From positions 1-64,000 of the forward strand of contig JAVBMA010000065.1 in NCBI GenBank assembly GCA_031553005.1: 64,000 nucleotides of DNA, in the 5' to 3' direction. The stretch is from RGIG9379 sp031553005 (GTDB lineage: Bacteria > Bacteroidota > Bacteroidia > Bacteroidales > Paludibacteraceae). A program made the position numbers and the translations under genes. This document shows, piece after piece, positions 57,690-64,000 of this stretch. Within the stretch, counting starts at the first letter, position 1. Each line of letters opens with the position of its first letter. The notes below the pieces were generated by a model, which made no database searches, was not told the origin of the DNA, and was given only the letters and a program-made list of their open reading frames with translations.

Positions 57690-57973
57690 GTTTTTATAAA
57701 CACCACCTGTTCCGTCTATTTTCTTCCCACTGTAAAATCCTTAACAACTAACCCGAATTCTTTTCTCACTTTCAACTTTCCGCTTTCAACTTTCACATGT
57801 ATTATTGTATATTTGTATGTAAAATCTGAATACAATTAAAAAAAGATTTAAAATTATATATTAATGTTTAAACTTTTTGATAACGGTTGACTTATCGGAG
57901 TGTTTTTTTGTTAAGATATTCGGTTTTTGTTATTACATATATAAAATTTTTTATCGGAGTAATTTTCGTTTGA
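57690..57973 (+). other. Leader region of the capsule locus
   Basis: The region contains a GGTGAAA-family repeat in minus orientation (57765-57797) and an AT-rich leader. TTATCGGAGT occurs twice (57893-57902 and 57951-57960), the second 14 bp before the first wza ATG, which might bind a regulator. No promoter word is clear. Confidence 0.45.
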
Positions 57974-58759
57974 ATGAAGATTGATAATAGAAGTTTCGTA
58001 ATATTCATTTTCTCTGTTTTTATTCTAGGCTCATGTGTAACCACCAAGAAGGTTCGTTATTTACAAGAACCGGGCAACACTATTCCTGATTATGAAAGCA
58101 TGCAGACTCCCGGAGATTATAAGGTGCAGGTTCTGGATGAATTATATATTCGTATCACTACGTTGGATAAGGATATGACCGAACTTTTCAACCTGACTTC
58201 CGGAGGAATAACCAATACACTTGCTTCTACCTCTTCTCCCGGTTACAATTCATATACGGTTAACGAACAAGGAGCTATTACTTTTCCCTATATCGGTGAT
58301 ATATATGTTGCCGGCCAGACAACAAGGGAAATAAAGAAAATAGTCTCCGATACACTTTCTTTCATGCTCAATGAATTGTCCGTAGATGTGAAACTCATGA
58401 ATAGTTTTTTTAGTGTTGTAGGAGATGCAAAAAACGGACGTTATCCAATTACAAAGGAGCGGTTGAATATTTTTCAGGCATTGGCATTATCGGGCGATTT
58501 GCAGGACTTTTCGGACCGGGCTCATATAAAGATAATCAGGCAGACTGACAAAGGGGCTGCTGTATATACTTTTGATGTCCGCAGCAAAGATATTATTGAC
58601 TCTGAATTTTACTATATTCAGCCTAATGATGTGATTTATGTCCAATCATTTAACGGACAGTATTTGGGACTAAACTCATTTACAACCCTTTTCTCCATTA
58701 TTTCATCAGTTGTTTCGTTGACATATATATTTATCAAATTTGGAAACGTATTCAATTAA
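57974..58759 (+). CDS. Polysaccharide export lipoprotein (Wza-like), first copy
   Basis: Wza-type proteins form the outer-membrane channel for capsule or exopolysaccharide. The 261-residue product has a lipobox LGSC near residue 21, then a poly_export domain (VQVLDELYIRITTLDKDMTELF, YTVNEQGAITFPYIGDIYVAGQT) and an SLBB domain (FSVVGDAKNGRYPITKERLNIFQALAL). It ends in a C-terminal hydrophobic helix. It is the first gene of the locus; a second, related copy follows 62 bp later. The polymer is unknown. Confidence 0.9.
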   Translation: MKIDNRSFVIFIFSVFILGSCVTTKKVRYLQEPGNTIPDYESMQTPGDYKVQVLDELYIRITTLDKDMTELFNLTSGGITNTLASTSSPGYNSYTVNEQGAITFPYIGDIYVAGQTTREIKKIVSDTLSFMLNELSVDVKLMNSFFSVVGDAKNGRYPITKERLNIFQALALSGDLQDFSDRAHIKIIRQTDKGAAVYTFDVRSKDIIDSEFYYIQPNDVIYVQSFNGQYLGLNSFTTLFSIISSVVSLTYIFIKFGNVFN

Positions 58760-58821
58760 ATGTGATTTTCGGAGGCTGGTAAAAATGACCGTTGACTCTT
58801 ATAATTTATAATTAATAAAAG

Positions 58822-59559
58822 ATGATGCGCCTTTTTAAATATATGCTTTTACTTTTTATCCTGTCGTCTTGCACGACAAACAGGTATACCCGCTTTTTGC
58901 AGGAAAAGGATGGGTTGCCGAAGTATGCAAAGGCGGAAATGGAACGTTACCGGATTCAGATTGATGATGAGTTGCGCGTAAAAGTCCTTTCTATGAATAA
59001 AGAAGTTACATCTATTTTTAATACGGGAGATAATACTAATAGCCAGGTTGGCGTTTACCGTGTATATACGGATGGAACAGTCGATTTGCCCTTTATTAGC
59101 AGCATCCGGGTGGAGGGATTAACTTTATCACAGGCTAAGGAGAAGATTCAGGAACAGATAAGAAATTTTATAGTAGATGCAGAAGTCGTAGTCGCATTAA
59201 GCAACAACTATTTTTACGTGCTTGGAGATGCCGGAAAGGGCGGTTTTTTGCTCTATAAAGAGAAGATTACCATATTTCAGGCATTAGCTATGTGCGGAGG
59301 GATGAATAAGGTTGGCAACCGCAAACATGTATATATAATGCGGAAAGATACCGAAGGTAAGACGCAGGTCAGGGATTTTGATATACGTACCATAACGGTT
59401 TTGGATTCCGAGTATTATTATATCCAACCCAATGATATAATTTATATACCTCCTGCTAGTGAACGCTTTTTCCGTTTAGATTCTTTTGCCGCGATTATAG
59501 GTGTGATTTCGACTTCATTTTCTTTCTTTTTCCTGATATATGGAATAGCAAACAAATAG
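58822..59559 (+). CDS. Polysaccharide export lipoprotein (Wza-like), second copy
   Basis: The 245-residue paralogue repeats the organisation of the preceding gene: lipobox LSSC, poly_export (IQIDDELRVKVLSMNKEVTS, GTVDLPFISSIRVEGLTLSQ) and SLBB (FYVLGDAGKGGFLLYKEKIT), then a C-terminal helix with SFSFFFLIYG. The two share about one third of residues by eye, so the duplication is old. Tandem copies might form a mixed channel or serve two polymers. It lies 56 bp before wzc. Confidence 0.88.
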   Translation: MMRLFKYMLLLFILSSCTTNRYTRFLQEKDGLPKYAKAEMERYRIQIDDELRVKVLSMNKEVTSIFNTGDNTNSQVGVYRVYTDGTVDLPFISSIRVEGLTLSQAKEKIQEQIRNFIVDAEVVVALSNNYFYVLGDAGKGGFLLYKEKITIFQALAMCGGMNKVGNRKHVYIMRKDTEGKTQVRDFDIRTITVLDSEYYYIQPNDIIYIPPASERFFRLDSFAAIIGVISTSFSFFFLIYGIANK

Positions 59560-59620
59560 TTCGTAGACCCGGGTCGCTCTCATTTTTAATTCTTTTTTTT
59601 GTAAAAAATGTGATTTGATA

Positions 59621-62029
59621 ATGCATATGGATAAAGAAAACAGACATAGTGAAACTTTCACCGAAGAGGATTTCTCTTTTGATATATTAGGCTGGATACT
59701 GAAAATATTACGTTATTGGTATCTTTTCCTTATTTCTTTAGCTATTTGCGTAGGAATAGCATACCTGAAAAATAAAAGCTGGAAGCCTGTTTATAAAACA
59801 AGCGCGCGGATTATTCTGGGTGAAAACGAATCGGGAATTTCCTCCTCTTCGGATTATAATTTCATGCAAGGCTTCGGAGGCTCTTACAGCTCCCGCAATA
59901 TGAATAACCAACTGATATTATTCAGTTCGCGCGATATAATTTCCAGAACCATAAGTCAATTGAATTTTACTGTTGATTATTATATCAAAGGGCGTTTTAA
60001 GGTCAATTATTTGTATAAAATTTCTCCCGTAGAAGTTGTCGACTATATGATTAAAGAGTCGGGGTTCAGGCGGGAATTTATTTTAATTCCATTAGATGAA
60101 TACTCTTTCCGGATTAAGTTTGAAGATGGCGATGGAAAAAATAATTTTGTACAAGACGGAAAGTATGGAATTCCTGTCGAAACGCCTTATTTTACTGCAA
60201 CGATTAAACGATTGGGTAATTTTAATAATAGTATCTGCTTTCGTTTTCGTAGTCCGGTCGATTTGGAAAACGACTTTTACTACCGCTTGAACCTGACTTT
60301 TGTCCGGGAACGTTCTACTGTGCTCGAAGTCTCCCTTACCGGAGAGAATACAGCGAGGGATGAAGATTTTATCAACGAGCTTTGCCTGCAATATCAGGCA
60401 TTTAGTTTGGAACGGAAAAATGATGCAGCAATAAAGACAATCACTTTTATTGAAGACCAATTGGTTGTTTTGTCCGATTCGTTAATGAGTACGGAAGAAA
60501 AGATGAGGGCTTTTCGTAGTGAAAGCGGGATTGTCGATTTATCGTCGTATGCAGGTCAGTTGATAAGCAAAGGTTCGAATATCGAATCTTCATTTACAGC
60601 TTTGAAGCTTAAAGAAGCATATTTGAATTACCTCACCCAGTATTTGGACAGTAATGTCAAGGATAATAATATCATGACTCCGTCCGGAATGGGAGTGAAC
60701 GACCCTATGCTTGTTACATTGGTTGGCGACCTGATGAAATTGAACGAAAAAATATCCCAGATAGGAGATAAGAATCCTTATTATCCGATATATACCAAGC
60801 AACTGGACGAACTGAGAGGTCGTATATACGAGGTGCTTAAAAATATGAAAGCAACGCTTGAGATTGAAAACCGGGAATTGGCAAACAGGCAAAAAGAGTT
60901 GAGCTCGGGGATTATTTCTTTGACCGATAAGGAGAGGATAATACAGAATATACAACGTCATTATAAGATTAATGAGAATTATTATAATTTCCTTTTGCAA
61001 AAAAGGGCGGATGCCCAGATTAAAAAAGCTTCTAACTCGCCCGACAATATTATTCTGGATAGGGCACGGGTGAGCGGAGAGATTAATTCCGGCGAAAAGA
61101 GAAAAGTCTATTCCTCCCATATTCTGATTGGTTTAATTCTTCCGTTGATTTTTGTTATATTGAGAACCCTGCTCGATAATACGATTAAAACCAAAAGGGA
61201 TATAGAAAAGATAACTCCGTATCCGGTCATAGGGACAACACTCCGGACTTTTTTCAAAGAGAGTATCCCGGTGCTGAACCATCCGAAATCGCTGTTTACT
61301 GAAAAATTCAGGGAGATTCGCACCCGCATTGAGTTTATCGCTCAGAAAACAAAAGGAATTTCCCTTTTGGTAACCTCTACCGAGCCTGGTGACGGAAAAA
61401 CATTCTTATCGGCGAACCTAGCCGCCATATATGGGTTTACTTCCCGTAAAACCTTGCTTATAGATATGGACTACCGACGTCCGAGCATTTGCCGGTTGCT
61501 TGGAATACAAGCAGAAAAAGGAATATCCAACTATTTAATCGGCCAAGTTTCTTTAGAAGAAATATTTATAAAAGATAAATCTTTTAATTTTGATATTTTA
61601 CCGGCAGGTACAATTCCTCCGAATCCGGGCGAGCTGATCAAAATGGAAAAACTGCACCAATTGCTGGAACAGTTGAAAAAGGAATACGATTATATCATAA
61701 TAGATACGAGCCCTATCGGATTGGTTTCGGATAGTTATACTCTTTCCGGAATGGTCGATTTGATGCTTTTTGTGGTACGTTATAATAAAACAAGCAAAAA
61801 ATTCTTTAAGAATACGATTTCCCAGTTAAGGGGAGACGGTTTGAAAAACGTAAATGTTGTTTTAAATGATGTGGAGCATTCGGATGGTTACGGGTATGGC
61901 CTCGGAGGTGATTCCAGACAATATGGGTTTTGGAAGAAAAATTCATACTACACGGACCGTGCCGGATATTATGCCGAAGAATATTTTGATCATGCCGGCA
62001 ATTCCGATAGGAAAAAGGCTAAAAAATAG
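59621..62029 (+). CDS. Wzc-type polysaccharide co-polymerase / tyrosine autokinase
   Basis: The 802-residue inner-membrane protein controls polymer length and export by autophosphorylation cycles. It has an N-terminal membrane helix (YWYLFLISLAICVGIAYL), a large periplasmic Wzz/coiled-coil region (residues ~60-500), a second helix (ILIGLILPLIFVILRTLL) and a cytoplasmic BY-kinase domain. The kinase shows Walker A TEPGDGKTFLSANLA near residue 590, Walker A' LLIDMDYRRPSICR and Walker B YIIIDTSPIG. The tyrosine-rich tail (YGYGLGG..YGFWKKNSYYTDRAGYYAEEY) is the autophosphorylation cluster. ATG 59621 is preferred over an upstream TTG. Confidence 0.94.
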   Translation: MHMDKENRHSETFTEEDFSFDILGWILKILRYWYLFLISLAICVGIAYLKNKSWKPVYKTSARIILGENESGISSSSDYNFMQGFGGSYSSRNMNNQLILFSSRDIISRTISQLNFTVDYYIKGRFKVNYLYKISPVEVVDYMIKESGFRREFILIPLDEYSFRIKFEDGDGKNNFVQDGKYGIPVETPYFTATIKRLGNFNNSICFRFRSPVDLENDFYYRLNLTFVRERSTVLEVSLTGENTARDEDFINELCLQYQAFSLERKNDAAIKTITFIEDQLVVLSDSLMSTEEKMRAFRSESGIVDLSSYAGQLISKGSNIESSFTALKLKEAYLNYLTQYLDSNVKDNNIMTPSGMGVNDPMLVTLVGDLMKLNEKISQIGDKNPYYPIYTKQLDELRGRIYEVLKNMKATLEIENRELANRQKELSSGIISLTDKERIIQNIQRHYKINENYYNFLLQKRADAQIKKASNSPDNIILDRARVSGEINSGEKRKVYSSHILIGLILPLIFVILRTLLDNTIKTKRDIEKITPYPVIGTTLRTFFKESIPVLNHPKSLFTEKFREIRTRIEFIAQKTKGISLLVTSTEPGDGKTFLSANLAAIYGFTSRKTLLIDMDYRRPSICRLLGIQAEKGISNYLIGQVSLEEIFIKDKSFNFDILPAGTIPPNPGELIKMEKLHQLLEQLKKEYDYIIIDTSPIGLVSDSYTLSGMVDLMLFVVRYNKTSKKFFKNTISQLRGDGLKNVNVVLNDVEHSDGYGYGLGGDSRQYGFWKKNSYYTDRAGYYAEEYFDHAGNSDRKKAKK

Positions 62030-62148
62030 CAGCATTCCAGCTGTATTGCTGCATGCTGATTATTGGTTTAAAATAAAGGAAATCAGTTTTATCTGATTAA
62101 CAGAGATATATTTTGGAAATAGCAAGGAATTTACAAAATCCCGGTCAA

Positions 62149-63450
62149 ATGAATATAGATAATAAAGATATTAAAATTGCCGTTATCGGTCTTGGCTATG
62201 TGGGACTTCCGCTGGCAATAGAATTCAGCAGGAAATATGATGTCTTAGGATTTGATATTGATCCGAAGCGCATTGAAGAGTTGAAAAAAGGAGAAGATCA
62301 CACCCGCGAAGCCGATACTGAAAAACTAAGAGAGGTAATAAAAAAAAGCGAGAATGAGCGCAATACGGGATTGTTTTTTTCGGCAGACGCAGAGAAATTG
62401 AAAAATTACAATCATTTTATTGTGACTGTTCCTACTCCGATCGACCGCTTTAATAATCCCGACCTGACCCCTCTTTTATCAGCAACCAGAACAATAGGAA
62501 AAGCATTGAAACCGGGAGATATAGTTATTTATGAATCGACTACCTATCCGGGTTGCACGGAAGATGATTGTGTGCCCGAATTGGAAAAATATTCCGGACT
62601 GAAATTCAATACCGATTTTTATTGCGGGTATTCCCCTGAACGCATCAATCCGGGAGATAAAGTGAACACGCTCGTAAAAATTAAAAAAGTAACCTCAGGC
62701 TCCACTCCGGAAATAGCCGATCACGTAGATGCATTATACGCCTCTATTATTGAAGCAGGCACACATAAAGCTCCAAGCCTGAAGGTTGCCGAAGCCTCCA
62801 AAGCCATAGAAAATGCGCAAAGGGATGTGAATATATCGTTTGTGAACGAATTGGCGCTTATTTTTGAACGGATCGGAATTGACACGAATGATGTGTTGGA
62901 AGCCGCGGCAACAAAGTGGAATTTTCTGAAATACAGCCCGGGGCTTGTAGGCGGGCATTGCATCGGCGTTGATCCCTACTATCTGGTACATAAAGCCAAG
63001 TCGGTAGGCTACCATTCCGAAGTTATCCTTTCCGGTCGCCGAGTAAACAATATGATAGCAGGTTTTATTGCCAATAAGATTGTGAAATTATTGATTCAGG
63101 AAGGCTACCGGATAAAAGGATCTGAGGCTTTGATTATGGGAGTCACATTTAAAGAAAATTGCCCCGATATCCGTAATACAAAAGTGGTCGATATTTACCG
63201 CGAACTTGCTGAATTCGGGTTAAAGATAGACGTTTGGGATCCATATGCCGATGCCGGTGTTGTAAATGAAGAATACGGATTGCTCCTTTTGAATGATATA
63301 GATCCGGAAAAAAAATATGAAGTAATCATTTTGGCAGTGGCACATGACCAATTCCGGAAGTTTGATTTTCGTAAATACAAAGAAAACGGTACAATTATCT
63401 ACGATGCTAAAAATTTTGTAGATCGGGAGATTGTAGATGCGAGATTGTAA
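62149..63450 (+). CDS. UDP-sugar dehydrogenase (WbpO/TviB-like)
   Basis: This NAD-dependent enzyme oxidises a UDP-hexose or UDP-HexNAc to the uronate for capsule synthesis. The 433-residue product begins MNIDNKDIKIAVIGLGYVGL (Rossmann G-x-G-x-x-G), has the catalytic motif GVDPYYLVHKAKS after GLVGGHCI (the C is the nucleophile), and ends with the third domain VWDPYADAGVV...YDAKNFVD. It resembles UDP-GalNAc/GlcNAc dehydrogenases of Vi-type capsule loci more than UDP-glucose dehydrogenase, but the exact sugar is uncertain. An in-frame TTG at 62113 would add 12 residues without homology. Confidence 0.9.
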   Translation: MNIDNKDIKIAVIGLGYVGLPLAIEFSRKYDVLGFDIDPKRIEELKKGEDHTREADTEKLREVIKKSENERNTGLFFSADAEKLKNYNHFIVTVPTPIDRFNNPDLTPLLSATRTIGKALKPGDIVIYESTTYPGCTEDDCVPELEKYSGLKFNTDFYCGYSPERINPGDKVNTLVKIKKVTSGSTPEIADHVDALYASIIEAGTHKAPSLKVAEASKAIENAQRDVNISFVNELALIFERIGIDTNDVLEAAATKWNFLKYSPGLVGGHCIGVDPYYLVHKAKSVGYHSEVILSGRRVNNMIAGFIANKIVKLLIQEGYRIKGSEALIMGVTFKENCPDIRNTKVVDIYRELAEFGLKIDVWDPYADAGVVNEEYGLLLLNDIDPEKKYEVIILAVAHDQFRKFDFRKYKENGTIIYDAKNFVDREIVDARL

Positions 63451-63581
63451 GGGAGTTGAAAGGTGAGAAGTGAAAGGTGAAAGTTTTTTTTAGATTGATA
63501 GTCTGAAAATATCTCGTATCTTGCATTGATTTTGTATCCGTATGGAAAAACGGATAACTATTTATCTTGTAAATAAATAGA

Positions 63582-63746
63582 ATGATTATTTGAAATGTTG
63601 CTACTAATAAAAAATAGAGTAAACACAAAGACACGAAGTGCACAAAGAAAATAAAAAATAAATGCAACTTTGCGTTCTTTGTGCCTTTGTGGTTATAATA
63701 TTCATTGACGTTGGAATTAGTGGTAATATTACGGATTAGCATAATA
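63582..63746. repeat. Palindromic intergenic element E (CACAAAG-type core)
   Basis: Read on the minus strand it starts ATGCTAATCCGTAATATTAC, then CCAACGTCAATGAATATTAT and CCACAAAGGCACAAAGAACG, with an inverted core (AAACACAAAGACACGAAGTG). It is homologous to elements A and D. It fills most of the gap 63451-63831, whose left edge has a GGTGAAA-family repeat (63446-63484). Confidence 0.85.
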
Positions 63747-63831
63747 AATAGATAATAATTACAAACTGAAAATTAATACATCGTTCTTAATTCTTGGGTC
63801 CTGATTCCTGGATCCAAATTCTTAATTAAAT

Positions 63832-64000
63832 ATGAAATACATATCAGATCTTATCGTAAGTAGGAATGAGAGGCTCAATGATAACTATGTTCTCTTAAAA
63901 CTGGCGGCAAAAGAGCCACTTCCGGAAATGCATGCCGGACAATTTGTTGAAGTCCGCGTTGACGGTTCGCCCACTACGTTTTTACGCCGTCCTATTTCAA
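63832..64000 (+). CDS. pyrK: Dihydroorotate dehydrogenase electron-transfer subunit, partial
   Basis: Only the first 56 residues lie in the window: MKYISDLIVSRNERLNDNYV, then LLKLAAKEPLPEMHAGQFVE and TTFLRRPIS, the ferredoxin-reductase-type FAD domain start with the FAD-binding R-R-P-(I/L)-S motif. PyrK passes electrons from PyrDB to NAD+ in pyrimidine synthesis. ATG 63832 is the first of the frame. The gene continues beyond 64000. Confidence 0.85.
   Translation, partial: MKYISDLIVSRNERLNDNYVLLKLAAKEPLPEMHAGQFVEVRVDGSPTTFLRRPIS

Noticed and set aside
62113..62148. TTG start of the UDP-sugar dehydrogenase
   Set aside because: The extra 12 residues have no family similarity; ATG 62149 gives the usual N-terminus.

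Overview
The window comes from an AT-rich Bacteroidota genome, most probably order Bacteroidales. Five proteins end in (or consist almost entirely of) type IX secretion (T9SS) sorting domains. Many genes are preceded by the Bacteroidota -7 promoter word TAnnTTTG, often with TTG 19-20 bp upstream. Lipoproteins have Bacteroidota-style lipoboxes, and the ProRS is of the short archaeal-like type. Family- and genus-level placement (Dysgonomonas/Paludibacter-like) is only a guess. No tRNA, rRNA, CRISPR array, transposase or integrase was recognised.

Layout. 1-6.6 kb: a 10-bp tandem array, a MATE exporter, a secreted leucine-rich-repeat protein, a hexapeptide acetyltransferase, a MurC/Mpl-like ligase and a secreted GH16 glucanase. 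6.9-12.8 kb (minus strand): gap, two tiny related lipoproteins, a DUF4105/Lnb-like membrane protein, a sorting-domain-only miniprotein, a thioesterase, a DciA-like protein and recF. 13-25 kb: a pentapeptide-repeat membrane protein, proS, mazG, a glycosyltransferase, lysC-lysA, a secreted GH44 glucanase and a PHP histidinol-phosphatase. 25-35 kb: HAD, recR, amn and holA, then a plus-strand run of ysxC, lipid A-type acyltransferase, GT2, an exosortase-like protein and a DUF3108 protein. 35-48 kb: nitroreductases, dsbD, a cobalamin riboswitch with a DUF4465 lipoprotein, kdsC, a UbiA prenyltransferase, an inactive M16 homologue, kdsB and an EamA transporter. 48-57 kb: a large active M16 protease, a 2-kb insert flanked by 98-bp direct repeats, dnaX interrupted at an A11 tract, and serB. 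57-64 kb: the start of a capsule/EPS locus (two Wza-like lipoproteins, Wzc, UDP-sugar dehydrogenase) and the start of pyrK.

The genes are mainly housekeeping plus envelope functions: KDO synthesis, peptidoglycan-related ligation, lipid acylation, polysaccharide export and secreted glycan hydrolases.

The most unusual content lies between the genes. At least six families of short, self-repetitive, mostly palindromic elements sit in the intergenic gaps. One, built on the 7-mer GGTGAAA, overlaps the stop codons of about a dozen unrelated genes and gives several of them the same GER C-terminus. Another has shared terminal inverted repeats but different cores. Other points of interest are the dnaX homopolymer frame break, the 98-bp duplication of the dnaX 3' end around a foreign-looking module, a lone riboswitch-controlled DUF4465 gene, an exosortase with no visible substrate, and the paired mini-lipoproteins.
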